Shown here in pieces: positions 8,168 through 14,687 of a stretch of DNA of 19,755 nucleotides. The notes beneath the pieces were generated by a model, which had not been told where the DNA came from, did no database searches, and saw only the letters and a list, made by a program, of their open reading frames with translations. Position numbers and translations under genes: made by a program. Numbering within the stretch: position 1 is the stretch's first letter; every line of letters starts with the position of its first letter. Location of the stretch: assembly GCA_019747165.1 (NCBI GenBank), contig JAIERC010000132.1, forward strand, positions 1 to 19,755, given 5' to 3'. Source of the stretch: Sphingomonas sp. (lineage in GTDB: Bacteria > Pseudomonadota > Alphaproteobacteria > Sphingomonadales > Sphingomonadaceae).

Positions 8168-8737
8168 TCAACCCGGCTGCGCCTGTGCGCGATCAGCGTG
8201 GATGCCGGTGCCCGGCATGCGCTCCATTTCCAGATAAACGCCGGTATCGCTGACATCAACAAAGCCGAGCCGCCGATAGAGCTTTAGCGCGGGATTGAAT
8301 TTTTCGACAAAAATGCCGACGCCAAGGCCAGATTGCGCCGCTGTATCGATCAGGCCGATGAGCATGGCGGTGCCGATGCCGCGGCCGCGCTGCCCCGGCA
8401 TCAGGGCGATATCGACGATGTGTAGCCGGGTTGCGCGGCGATCAAGATATAATCGCCCGATCGGCTCGGCATGATGTTCGATCACATCAAAGCTGCAATC
8501 GGGAAAATGCTGCCGATAATGGTGATGTTGCGCGTTGAATTGCTGGGTCAGAAAGGCGTGTTTCTGCTCTTCTGACCAGTCTTGCGCCTGGGCGAGTTCG
8601 TCGGCCCGGGTCGATGCATAGAGCGCAAACAGGAAGGGAAGATCGGCGTCACCCTCGCGCCGCAAGTCATAGCCCTGAAGCTGTAACGCCGCCGGCAGGG
8701 TGAATGCCGGCGGCGTGGGATGATCAATGCTGCCCAT
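8168..8737 (-). CDS. GNAT family N-acetyltransferase
   Basis: Acetyl-CoA-dependent acyltransferase fold, 189 residues. The core shows the beta4 strand LHIVDIALMP followed by the pyrophosphate-binding motif A, GQRGRGIGTAML, and then motif B near KFNPALKLYRRLGFVDV, the standard GNAT order. The N-terminal 25 residues are Pro/Ala-rich and variable. A perfect 11-bp hairpin lies in codons 8-17 (8687-8715). It is directly downstream of the three tail-collar genes on the same strand (5 nt after the stop of the last one), so it probably belongs to that operon. The acceptor (protein N-terminus, amine or small molecule) cannot be told. Confidence 0.88.
   Translation of the reverse strand: MGSIDHPTPPAFTLPAALQLQGYDLRREGDADLPFLFALYASTRADELAQAQDWSEEQKHAFLTQQFNAQHHHYRQHFPDCSFDVIEHHAEPIGRLYLDRRATRLHIVDIALMPGQRGRGIGTAMLIGLIDTAAQSGLGVGIFVEKFNPALKLYRRLGFVDVSDTGVYLEMERMPGTGIHADRAQAQPG
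8687..8715. repeat. Perfect 11-bp GC-rich hairpin in the GNAT 5' coding region
   Basis: CGCCGCCGGCA (8687-8697) and TGCCGGCGGCG (8705-8715) are perfect reverse complements around a 7-nt loop. The hairpin falls early in the GNAT reading frame, just after the end of the tail-collar genes, where it could reduce read-through or translation. No T-run is attached. The coding sequence here is Pro/Ala-rich, which alone favours such GC-rich complementarity. Confidence 0.4.
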
Positions 8738-8742
8738 CGTGA

Positions 8743-9276
8743 TTAGTTGCGCGTCGGGAAAACGCCCTCAGTCGCTATGCAGAAATTCAGCGCCAGCGAC
8801 GGTTGCTGGTTATCATGCGGACCCGATCCACCCGCTAGGCCGATTGCTTGCGAGGACATCGTCGTTGTCGCCGGCGGTGGGGCAAATAATTTGCTACTAG
8901 TGGAGACCCCAAGGCTGGCGTTATTGGTTGGGGTCGCGAAAGCTTGGGTTGGCGCACTGGTCGGCAGCAATCCATTGAGCGCATGAGTATGCGCGGGGAT
9001 TTGCTGTGCCGTCAATGTCACCGAAGCGCTGCCGCTGACTTCACCGATCGTCCGTGGCGTCAGGCCGGGGCCATTGCCCCATCCCATTGGCGCATTGGAT
9101 TGAAAATTGGGGATCCCGAAATTGGTCTGTCCGTCGCCGCCATAAGATGTGCCAATCACCGCGAACAACGCGCTATATTGCTGGATGGGCGGCGTCTGGC
9201 CACGGCAAAACAGCCAGCCCCGGGGGGCGAAATTGAAGCCGAAGATACGGATCTCACCGATAAATGGTTCCGACAT
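8743..9276 (-). CDS. Phage tail collar domain protein (MdpB-like), copy 3 in the operon
   Basis: A 177-residue tail-collar protein of the kind annotated in non-phage loci as microcystin-dependent protein (MdpB-like). The N-terminal collar domain (PFIGEIRIFGFNFAPRGWLFC...GQTPPIQQYSALFAVIGTSYGG, then GQTNFGIPNF) is followed by a Ser/Thr/Pro-rich variable middle and the conserved C-terminus NFCIATEGVFPTRN. The start at 9276 has AGGAG at the correct distance; an upstream ATG at 9345 would overlap the previous gene. It is the most diverged of three paralogues in tandem. No capsid, terminase or integrase gene is nearby, so a stand-alone extracellular or structural role is more likely than a prophage. 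Confidence 0.88.
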   Translation of the reverse strand: MSEPFIGEIRIFGFNFAPRGWLFCRGQTPPIQQYSALFAVIGTSYGGDGQTNFGIPNFQSNAPMGWGNGPGLTPRTIGEVSGSASVTLTAQQIPAHTHALNGLLPTSAPTQAFATPTNNASLGVSTSSKLFAPPPATTTMSSQAIGLAGGSGPHDNQQPSLALNFCIATEGVFPTRN

Positions 9277-9293
9277 AATCTTGCTCCTGCGTG

Positions 9294-9830
9294 CTAGTTG
9301 CGGCTGGGGAAAATGCCCTGCAGGGCGATGATGAAGCTGACGCACAAGGCGGGCATCAAATTGCTATGCGGTTGATTGCCGACGTTCATACCCACGGCCT
9401 CCGCCGCAAATTGCACAGGGTTTACCGGCAAGGAGCCCGCAACCACATATATTTTACCTGTACCGGTCGGCACAGCCGGCAACACGGTTGGCCCAGGGGC
9501 TGATGTCGTTGCAGCGGTGTTATAGACGTTCAACGCATGCGAATGCGCTGGCATATTGGGCGTCATAAGCGTCACCGTTTCCGCGCCGGCCTTTTCGCCC
9601 ATCACCCGCGGAGTCAGCCCAGGGCCCTGGCCCTGCGAAATCGGCAAACGGCCCCGCATATCGGGCACGCCAAAGGTCGTTTGCCCATCGCCGCCATATG
9701 TGACGCCCAGCAAAGAAAACAGCGCCGAATTCTGCGCAATTGACAACAGTTGCCCATTGCAAAGCGCCCAGTTTTTCGGAGCAAAATTCCCGCCAAACAT
9801 CCGAACTTCACCCAAAAATGGATCAGACAT
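9294..9830 (-). CDS. Phage tail collar domain protein (MdpB-like), copy 2 in the operon
   Basis: A 178-residue paralogue of its two neighbours, with the collar domain intact (PFLGEVRMFGGNFAPKNWALCNGQLLSI, then DMRGRLPIS and the MPAHSHALN motif near the middle) and the C-terminus FIIALQGIFPSRN. No signal peptide is seen. An AAGGAGG ribosome site sits just upstream of the ATG at 9830. Spacing to the next gene is 17 nt, so it is co-transcribed with the others. The variable stretch between the HSHALN motif and the C-terminus (TTSAPGPTVLPAVPTGTG) is where the three copies differ most, as is usual for tail-fibre-like tips. Confidence 0.9.
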   Translation of the reverse strand: MSDPFLGEVRMFGGNFAPKNWALCNGQLLSIAQNSALFSLLGVTYGGDGQTTFGVPDMRGRLPISQGQGPGLTPRVMGEKAGAETVTLMTPNMPAHSHALNVYNTAATTSAPGPTVLPAVPTGTGKIYVVAGSLPVNPVQFAAEAVGMNVGNQPHSNLMPALCVSFIIALQGIFPSRN

Positions 9831-9866
9831 AACGTCCCTCCTTTATTCCCTTGCAGCAGCGATGAC

Positions 9867-10376
9867 CTAGTTTCGAGAAGGGTATATACCCTGAAGCGCG
9901 ATGCAGTAATTCATCACGAGATAGGGCTGCATATTATTATGCGGCACATTGTTGCCAGTTTGGCCGATTGATGAAGGGCTCAGCGGGAACGGTGTCCCGG
10001 GCCCAACGGCCAAATAATCGATTGTCGTCGAACTATCAGTAGCAATAAGCGCGCTTGCCGCAGAAGGCGTAGTTCCCATTGCTGACGTTGCCGCCAAATT
10101 ATGGGCATGAGCGGGCAGCGATGATGGAGTAAGCGAAACGGTTTCTGTGCCCGTCAACGTACCCATTGGTAAATTTAACGAATAGGCCTCAGGCGTTCTT
10201 CCACGTAGATCGGGCAGGGCAAAAGTTTGTTGACCATTGCCGCCAAATTGCACCCCTAGTAACGAAAACAGGGCAGTATTTTGCCCAATCGGCAGCAATC
10301 GTCCGTCACACAACGCCCATCCTTTTGGTGCCCATGACCAAGGTAGTAGTTTTACTTCGCCTATGAACGGATCCAT
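9867..10376 (-). CDS. Phage tail collar domain protein (MdpB-like), copy 1 in the operon
   Basis: The first gene of the tail-collar trio, 169 residues: MDPFIGEVKLLPWSWAPKG, then the collar core GWALCDGRLLPIGQNTALFS, LPDLRGRTPEAY, LPAHAHNL, and the shared C-terminus YCIALQGIYPSRN. The start at 10376 is supported by AAAGGAG six bases upstream; an ATG at 10412 is possible but lacks a site. Base composition is visibly more AT-rich than the flanking housekeeping genes, as in the precursor region next door. Its promoter must lie in the 10377-10650 gap, shared head to head with lasso precursor 1. Function of stand-alone MdpB-like proteins is not established. Confidence 0.9.
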   Translation of the reverse strand: MDPFIGEVKLLPWSWAPKGWALCDGRLLPIGQNTALFSLLGVQFGGNGQQTFALPDLRGRTPEAYSLNLPMGTLTGTETVSLTPSSLPAHAHNLAATSAMGTTPSAASALIATDSSTTIDYLAVGPGTPFPLSPSSIGQTGNNVPHNNMQPYLVMNYCIALQGIYPSRN

Positions 10377-10777
10377 CTCCACTCCTTTCTGATCTGTTGG
10401 CACCCACACCAAACCGACTCGGCAACGCAGACTTTTCAGCGATCAGCATAAGAGAGTCTTTATACGTTACAATACCCCTTTTTGCTCGTTGATCGCGTAC
10501 CCAATTAATGTCACATTTATGAAATCATCGAATTTACAATCCGGGAACTATGGTCTCTCAATGACCGTTGGACGTGAATGCACCTTGTGCAATACACAAG
10601 CTGCAAATTTTCTATCGACCGCGGCATTTTTGAAGTCCCGCAAGGCAGTGATCCCAATCGGTCTTCAGCTGCTGGGCTATCCTACGCTCGGTCATGCTGG
10701 CCTGTTGACGGACTAGACTTTAGCGGGGATTTTTCCTACAAATTACCGTACGACGTCTGATTGATTGGTGGAGTGTG
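10377..10777. other. AT-richer intergenic region between tail-collar operon and lasso precursor 1
   Basis: No convincing gene is present. A 75-codon open frame at 10489-10716 (+) has no ribosome site and no recognisable features. From about 10650 onward the sequence is homologous to 11220-11348, the upstream region of precursor 2. The part next to the start codon, from about 10746 to 10777, is essentially identical between the two copies and so marks the functional 5' leader. Divergent promoters for the tail-collar operon and precursor 1 should be here; I cannot place boxes with confidence. Confidence 0.6.
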
Positions 10778-10930
10778 ATGATGACGGACCGGAGTGACGA
10801 TACGGCAAAGCGGCAATGGCAAACGCCTTTGGTAATTATGTCAGAAATCGAACATGATACAGAGGTGGGGACTGACCAGAATTTTCCCGAGGGTGTGCCG
10901 ACCATTTTTGGTGGCTTAGGTCTGAGTTGA
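10778..10930 (+). CDS. Lasso peptide precursor 1 (50 aa)
   Basis: The leader is 30 residues (MMTDRSDDTAKRQWQTPLV, then IMSEIEHDTEV) and contains W14-Q-T-P17-L18, matching the aromatic-x-x-P-x-L element that RRE/B1 proteins bind. The proposed core is GTDQNFPEGVPTIFGGLGLS: Gly1 with Glu8 would give an 8-residue macrolactam and a 12-residue tail ending in Ser. In this register Thr is at leader position -3. If cleavage follows the usual Thr -2 rule, the core begins at Val and the ring is Val1-Glu9. GGTGGAG precedes the tandem ATGs at 10778 and 10781. It differs from precursor 2 at only 3 of 30 leader residues but clearly in the core, as expected of diversifying precursors. Confidence 0.85.
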   Translation: MMTDRSDDTAKRQWQTPLVIMSEIEHDTEVGTDQNFPEGVPTIFGGLGLS

Positions 10931-10955
10931 TTTAGAATTTATTTTTCGAGGATTT

Positions 10956-11195
10956 TTAGCGATTTTGCTGATCAAGCCAATCAATGTAGCGGGCGATTTG
11001 TCGGGCGTTGATCAGCCGAACATAACGGCCTGATTGCTTCCTCAGCAATTGCCCTGCCACTGATTTTTCTGGACCGGATCGAGCTCGATATCGGCTCGAA
11101 GCGACAAGTTATTGTCCAGTGCCGCGATCGAGTGGCTGATTGCGCCGGGCATTCCTTCCACCGTCGTTCTAGCAGTCGAGTCGAAGGATAGCAGT
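10956..11195 (-). pseudogene. Remnant of the lasso cyclase 3' end
   Basis: This stretch matches the last roughly 75 codons of the cyclase gene at 11621-11860. Read on the minus strand it gives TTVEGMPGAISHSIAALDNN and later GRYVRLINARQIARYIDWL ending DQQNR and TAA, against TTVEGMIGAISESIAALDNN and GRYVRLINTLQIARYIDWL in the intact gene. A one-base deletion in the T-run near 11060 shifts the frame between the two parts, and homology stops near 11195, so there is no start or ATPase domain. It cannot encode a working enzyme and marks the scar of the tandem duplication. Confidence 0.87.
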
Positions 11196-11348
11196 ATTTG
11201 GCAGGGGACGTAATGCGCCGATCCCAATCAATCATGAGTTGCTTGGCTATTCTACGCTCGGATAAGTGAGCCTGATGACGGGATGGACTTTTGCGGAGAT
11301 TTTTTCCTATAAAATACCGTACGACGTCTGATTGATTGGTGGAGTGTG

Positions 11349-11504
11349 ATGATGACGGACCGGAGTGACGATATGGCAAAGCGGCAATGGCAAACACCTT
11401 TGGTAATTATGTCAGAAATCGAATATGATACAGAGGCGGGGACAGATCCGGCTTATCCTGAGGGCGTTCCGACCGCATTACCTGGAGGCATTGGCTTATC
11501 CTGA
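11349..11504 (+). CDS. Lasso peptide precursor 2 (51 aa)
   Basis: The leader (MMTDRSDDMAKRQWQTPLV, then IMSEIEYDTEA) is almost identical to that of precursor 1. The core starts GTDPAYPEGVPTALPGG and ends IGLS, 21 residues, with Gly1-Glu8 as the likely 8-residue ring; in the Thr -2 register it is Ala1-Glu9, like the Ala1 start of paeninodin. The C-terminal Ser fits the kinase in the cluster. The stop at 11502-11504 lies at the start of the second copy of a 43-bp repeat. Without the repeat expansion the frame would run on to IGSTSS and a TAG at 11594. GGTGGAG precedes the start. It converges on the cyclase gene, 116 nt away. Confidence 0.85.
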   Translation: MMTDRSDDMAKRQWQTPLVIMSEIEYDTEAGTDPAYPEGVPTALPGGIGLS

Positions 11505-11579
11505 GGGCGTTCCGACCGCATTACCTGGAGGCATTGGCTTTTCCTGAGGGCGTTCTGACCCCATTACCTGGAGGCATTG
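11451..11579. repeat. Three tandem 43-bp units over the precursor 2 core
   Basis: Units are 11451-11493, 11494-11536 and 11537-11579. The first two are identical; the third differs at three positions (TAT to TTT, CCG to CTG, GCA to CCA). Each starts GCTTATCCTGAGGGCG or GCTTTTCCTGAGGGCG and ends CTGGAGGCATTG. The unit covers core residues from Ala5 to Ile18. Since 43 is one more than a multiple of 3, every unit after the first is read out of frame and the stop falls nine bases into unit 2. Confidence 0.97.
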
Positions 11580-11620
11580 GCAGCACATCCAGTTAGGTGG
11601 CAGGTAATATTCACCAAATT

Positions 11621-13516
11621 TTATCGATTCTGTCGATCAAGCCAATCAATGTAGCGGGCTATTTGAAGGGTGTTGATCAGCCGAACATAGCGGCCTGGTT
11701 GCTCGCCCAGCAATTGGCCTGCGGCTGAGTTTTTCTGGAGCACATCGAGCGCGATATAGGCTCGAAGCGAAGAGTTATTGTCCAGCGCCGCGATCGATTC
11801 GCTGATTGCGCCGATCATGCCTTCCACCGTCGTTCTAAAGTTCGGGTCAAAATATTCCTGGCCCATCGGGCCGGTGCGTAGCATCGCGGGCAGCACATCG
11901 CGCAACGCCAATCGGGCTAGGTGGCGCTGTCGACCATTGCGGAAATGGAAGTGCTCCGGGATTGCCAGGCCGAATTCGACGATTCGCTTGTCGAGCATCG
12001 GGCGGGTCAGCAGCAATCCTGCTGTAGCCGCTTCGATCGTCTGGTTGGGACACGGCCAATGCTGGCTGGCATCCAGCACGATCCTGTCGAGCGCGCCCTC
12101 GTCATTCCTTTCATAAAGGCTGAGCAAATTGGGTCGCCACAATTTGCCTTCGGCAACCATGCGTTTGGCGAGTGTCGGCGCGACATAAAAGCCAGGGTCG
12201 CGGGTGGCCGGGCCATTGCGCAGCAATCGCCAGAGTCGGCGGAGCGATCGCGGGACGATCTGCCGCCGGACCTTTATCAGGAGGGATCGTTTTGAGACTT
12301 TTTCCTGCCGCGCGGTCGCCAGCAATTCATGGGCGAAACGGCCAATCCTCCCGCGCGCCAGCAGCGCCGCGAGCGCGCGGTTGCGCCGCGGATTGATCGT
12401 CTGGTCACCGCCAAATCCATCCATGATAACGCGACAGCCCTGGGCGGCGAAGATTTGATACAGGGCGTCGAAGATGCCGCCGGGACGATCGCCAGACCGG
12501 CCGAGTGTCTGCAGATCAAAGGACGGTTCATTGGCCAGCCCGAACCAGTGATGATCGAGATGCGGCATGATCTCCAGGCAGGCTTCGGCCTTTGGCCTGC
12601 CATCATGGGGATTGTCGCTGCCGAGCGCACCCGCCGATGTGACCGTCACCAGTTTCATCCCGGCGGGCAGCGCCGGCCCGCTCAGCCCGGCAATCGCGCT
12701 GCTGTCAAAGCCGCCGCTTAGCAGCAAGCCGGGGGGCGCAATTGCCCGCCGAACCCGGCACGCTACCGCCTCGGCCAGCAAATTGCGGTAGGTGCGGACG
12801 TAATAATCTTCGGTCTGGTCGAGATGGGCTGGGTCGGGCGCCAAGGCCCAATAGCGCCGGGTCGTGACGCCGCCATCGGCGGTAATCGTCAGCGTGGTCC
12901 CGCCAGCAATCCCTTTGATGCCGTCAAAAATCGTCGCGCCACCGGCGGGCGTAAAATCCATGCAGAGCAACCGCGCAATCGTTCCCTCGTCGAGCGTGCG
13001 CGGCACATCGGCCAGGCTTAACAGCGCCTTTGGTTCAGTGGCGAAGGCGAAGAACCCGTCGCCCTGGTGATAATGGACATAGCGTTGCCCCATATGGTCG
13101 CGGCCAAGCACCAGCTTTCGCGCACGGACATCCCAAATCGCAAAGGCGAAATCGCCAAGCAGCCGTTCGGCGCAAGCCTCCCCCCATTGGCGATACGCCT
13201 GCAGGATCAGCGCGCTGTCCGGCAGGGTGGCGAGCGTGGCGGTATCGATTGCCAGCAGCGCGGCCAGCGCCTCGCGATTATCGATCCGCGCATCGGCGAC
13301 CAGCACCAGGGCAGCGTCACGATCATAGAGCGGCTGAGCGTCAAACGCGTCTTCGCGCGTTTCCAGCAGCAGCCCGTGGCCCAGACCAATCGATCCGTCG
13401 ATAAAGTGATCGCGGCCATCGCTGGTGCGGTGCGCCATCGTCGCGCCCATGCGACTTATGTCGCTTTCGTTTACGCGTGCATCGTCAAATCGCCAAATAC
13501 CATAGATCGCGCTCAT
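11621..13516 (-). CDS. Lasso peptide cyclase (asparagine synthetase-like, C protein)
   Basis: ATP-dependent macrolactam synthetase that adenylates the ring Glu side chain and joins it to the core N-terminus. The 631-residue protein has an N-terminal glutaminase-like domain (about 1-200) in which the catalytic Cys2 of true asparagine synthetases is Ser (MSAIYGIWRF), so ammonia release from Gln is not expected. The synthetase domain has the pyrophosphate loop SGGFDSS at about 267-273. The start overlaps the PqqD-like gene by 4 nt (ATGA), last in a five-gene operon. A piece of its 3' end is duplicated at 10956. Context (B1, B2, precursors, exporter) separates it from asparagine synthetase. Confidence 0.92.
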   Translation of the reverse strand: MSAIYGIWRFDDARVNESDISRMGATMAHRTSDGRDHFIDGSIGLGHGLLLETREDAFDAQPLYDRDAALVLVADARIDNREALAALLAIDTATLATLPDSALILQAYRQWGEACAERLLGDFAFAIWDVRARKLVLGRDHMGQRYVHYHQGDGFFAFATEPKALLSLADVPRTLDEGTIARLLCMDFTPAGGATIFDGIKGIAGGTTLTITADGGVTTRRYWALAPDPAHLDQTEDYYVRTYRNLLAEAVACRVRRAIAPPGLLLSGGFDSSAIAGLSGPALPAGMKLVTVTSAGALGSDNPHDGRPKAEACLEIMPHLDHHWFGLANEPSFDLQTLGRSGDRPGGIFDALYQIFAAQGCRVIMDGFGGDQTINPRRNRALAALLARGRIGRFAHELLATARQEKVSKRSLLIKVRRQIVPRSLRRLWRLLRNGPATRDPGFYVAPTLAKRMVAEGKLWRPNLLSLYERNDEGALDRIVLDASQHWPCPNQTIEAATAGLLLTRPMLDKRIVEFGLAIPEHFHFRNGRQRHLARLALRDVLPAMLRTGPMGQEYFDPNFRTTVEGMIGAISESIAALDNNSSLRAYIALDVLQKNSAAGQLLGEQPGRYVRLINTLQIARYIDWLDRQNR

Positions 13517-13788
13517 TGCGGGTCGATGGCGATCGCTTTTTGTTCGACGAGTATGTCAATAAACGCGGCGACTTCAGCATGGCATATCTCACCCGACACA
13601 TCGAATTGTGCCATCAGCTGATGTTCAATTGTATCAATTGTCATCGGTGTTTCCAGCATATCCCAAATGCAGGCGCCCATCGCGTTTAGGCCAAGATACT
13701 GGCCATTGGAAACGCTCATCATGACGATTTCGTCGCCAACTTTGGCGGTGATCCAATCCGCTTGCCGGTGTATCATTGGCGCTCTCAT
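13513..13788 (-). CDS. PqqD-like RRE protein (lasso B1)
   Basis: A 91-residue stand-alone RiPP recognition element. The sequence IVMMSVSNGQYLGLNAMGACIWDMLETPMTIDTI shows the PqqD winged-helix pattern (strand, then N-x-x-G-x-x-I/L-W helix, then a helix beginning near TIDTIEHQL), followed by ICHAEVAAFIDILVEQKAI. It binds the precursor leader and delivers it to B2 and probably to the tailoring enzymes. Its start overlaps the upstream sulfotransferase stop by 4 nt and its stop overlaps the cyclase start by 4 nt, so translation is coupled across all three. Met5 (13776) is an alternative start. The leader motif W-x-x-P-L in both precursors is the expected ligand. Confidence 0.93.
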   Translation of the reverse strand: MRAPMIHRQADWITAKVGDEIVMMSVSNGQYLGLNAMGACIWDMLETPMTIDTIEHQLMAQFDVSGEICHAEVAAFIDILVEQKAIAIDPQ

Positions 13789-14687
13789 CTCGCTGACTCT
13801 GCCGCTTCTGGTAAATTGATTATACTATAGCCGAGCTTTTGCATCATTGGCCAATGATCTTGTTCGATCTTGGCGAGTTGGGCGGGGTTCAGGTCGTCGC
13901 GCCAGCCGCCCGCCATCCCTTTTCTGAAAAAGTGGCGTTGTCGCAGGCCGCTTTCGCCAAAGCCGTGTTCGGCTTCCTGGCGCTGGAGCTTGTCGATCAT
14001 GGCGGCGTCGATCGCCCGATCAATCGTGTCCGCGCTGACCTGCCATCCGACAAAGGCGAGCGCGGCCGCAATGGTCGCATGCGGCGCCGTGTGCAACGCT
14101 TCATAGTGGATCAGATGGACGGGCATGTCGCGCTGATCGAGCCAGCTCGCAGCAAAGCCGCTCCAGCCGAGCAGGCGCTGGCGCAACTGCATGGATTGCG
14201 ACCGGGGCATAGCGGCGAAACAGTGATCACCATTGCCCATTTCGGTAATCGCCTCGTCGATCGATCGCCTGAAATGATGGGCAAATGAAATCGCCACGTC
14301 ACGCGGATCGCGCACGATCAACAGCGCACCGGCCGCGGCATGCACGCCCCCCAGAACGGGCTCGCCCCGGCCATTCAGCGTATAGCCGTCATGCGTTTTG
14401 ACGAAGCGGACGGGTATGTGTTTGCGGGACACATGACCTGCGCTGGTATTGGAAAGATGGGCATGAAATGCCGGGCGGAGCAGATCGACGGCGTCATGGC
14501 TCAGCAAGGCGCTGCTAATCAGCAGATGATTGTCAAACGGCCGGCGGGCGCTGGCAATGCCGTCGCTGCTGTCGATCGCGTTAATGTCGACGGGCGCATC
14601 GCCGTCCCGCGCTAGATTGGCCAGCAAGATACGTAGCCACGTGTTGCCGGATTTGGGATAGGATGCCAGCCAGAAGCTTTTCTTCAT
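13785..14687 (-). CDS. PAPS-dependent sulfotransferase (second in operon)
   Basis: A 300-residue cytosolic sulfotransferase domain with all classic elements: the 5'-phosphosulfate loop YPKSGNTWLR at the N-terminus, a likely catalytic His in FVKTHDGY near residue 95, the 3'-phosphate motif LIVRDPRDVAISFAHHF, and the C-terminal FFRKGMAGGWRDDL matching the RKGxxGDWK element. It would transfer sulfate from PAPS to a hydroxyl. It overlaps the kinase upstream and the B1 gene downstream by 4 nt each, which argues strongly that it acts in the lasso pathway. The acceptor is not known; Tyr6 exists only in precursor 2, while Thr2, Thr12 and the C-terminal Ser are present in both cores. Confidence 0.92.
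   Translation of the reverse strand: MKKSFWLASYPKSGNTWLRILLANLARDGDAPVDINAIDSSDGIASARRPFDNHLLISSALLSHDAVDLLRPAFHAHLSNTSAGHVSRKHIPVRFVKTHDGYTLNGRGEPVLGGVHAAAGALLIVRDPRDVAISFAHHFRRSIDEAITEMGNGDHCFAAMPRSQSMQLRQRLLGWSGFAASWLDQRDMPVHLIHYEALHTAPHATIAAALAFVGWQVSADTIDRAIDAAMIDKLQRQEAEHGFGESGLRQRHFFRKGMAGGWRDDLNPAQLAKIEQDHWPMMQKLGYSIINLPEAAESAR

Larger units (their letters stand above)
10650..11195. repeat. Tandem segmental duplication, copy 1 (promoter, precursor, cyclase 3' remnant)
   Basis: Homologous to 11220-11860. The precursor part is offset by 571 nt (ATG 10778 against 11349) and the cyclase-end part by 665-666 nt (10956 against 11621, 11171 against 11837). The roughly 95-nt difference is almost all explained by the two extra 43-nt units in precursor 2 (86 nt). 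This copy ends in a truncated, frameshifted piece of the cyclase gene, so it arose by duplication of a unit that includes promoter, precursor and the downstream convergent gene's 3' end. Confidence 0.85.
11220..11860. repeat. Tandem segmental duplication, copy 2 (promoter, precursor 2, cyclase 3' end)
   Basis: This is the partner of 10650-11195 and retains the intact cyclase. The 5' leader from about 11316 to 11348 is nearly identical to copy 1, while the more distal upstream part has many substitutions. A TATAAAAT stretch at 11308-11315, 33 nt before the ATG, is a possible -10 element; the equivalent in copy 1 is TACAAA. No good -35 box is visible. Confidence 0.8.

Noticed and set aside
6460..8262. 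600-codon open frame on the minus strand across B2, FrnE and DUF6916
   Set aside because: It covers three well supported plus-strand genes, has no domain, and its composition is that of antisense coding DNA.
8743..10376. Tail-collar genes as evidence of a prophage
   Set aside because: No terminase, capsid, portal, integrase or lysis genes are in the window; such collar proteins also occur as stand-alone chromosomal operons.
10489..10716. 75-codon open frame upstream of precursor 1 (+ strand)
   Set aside because: No ribosome site, no family, and it runs into the duplicated promoter region where the second copy does not keep the frame open.
11451..11579. Three short tandem repeats as a CRISPR array
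   Set aside because: The units are directly adjacent without spacers and lie over a precursor coding region.
11621..13516. Housekeeping asparagine synthetase
   Set aside because: The glutaminase Cys is Ser, and it is coupled to a PqqD-like gene with lasso precursors and a B2 protease nearby.
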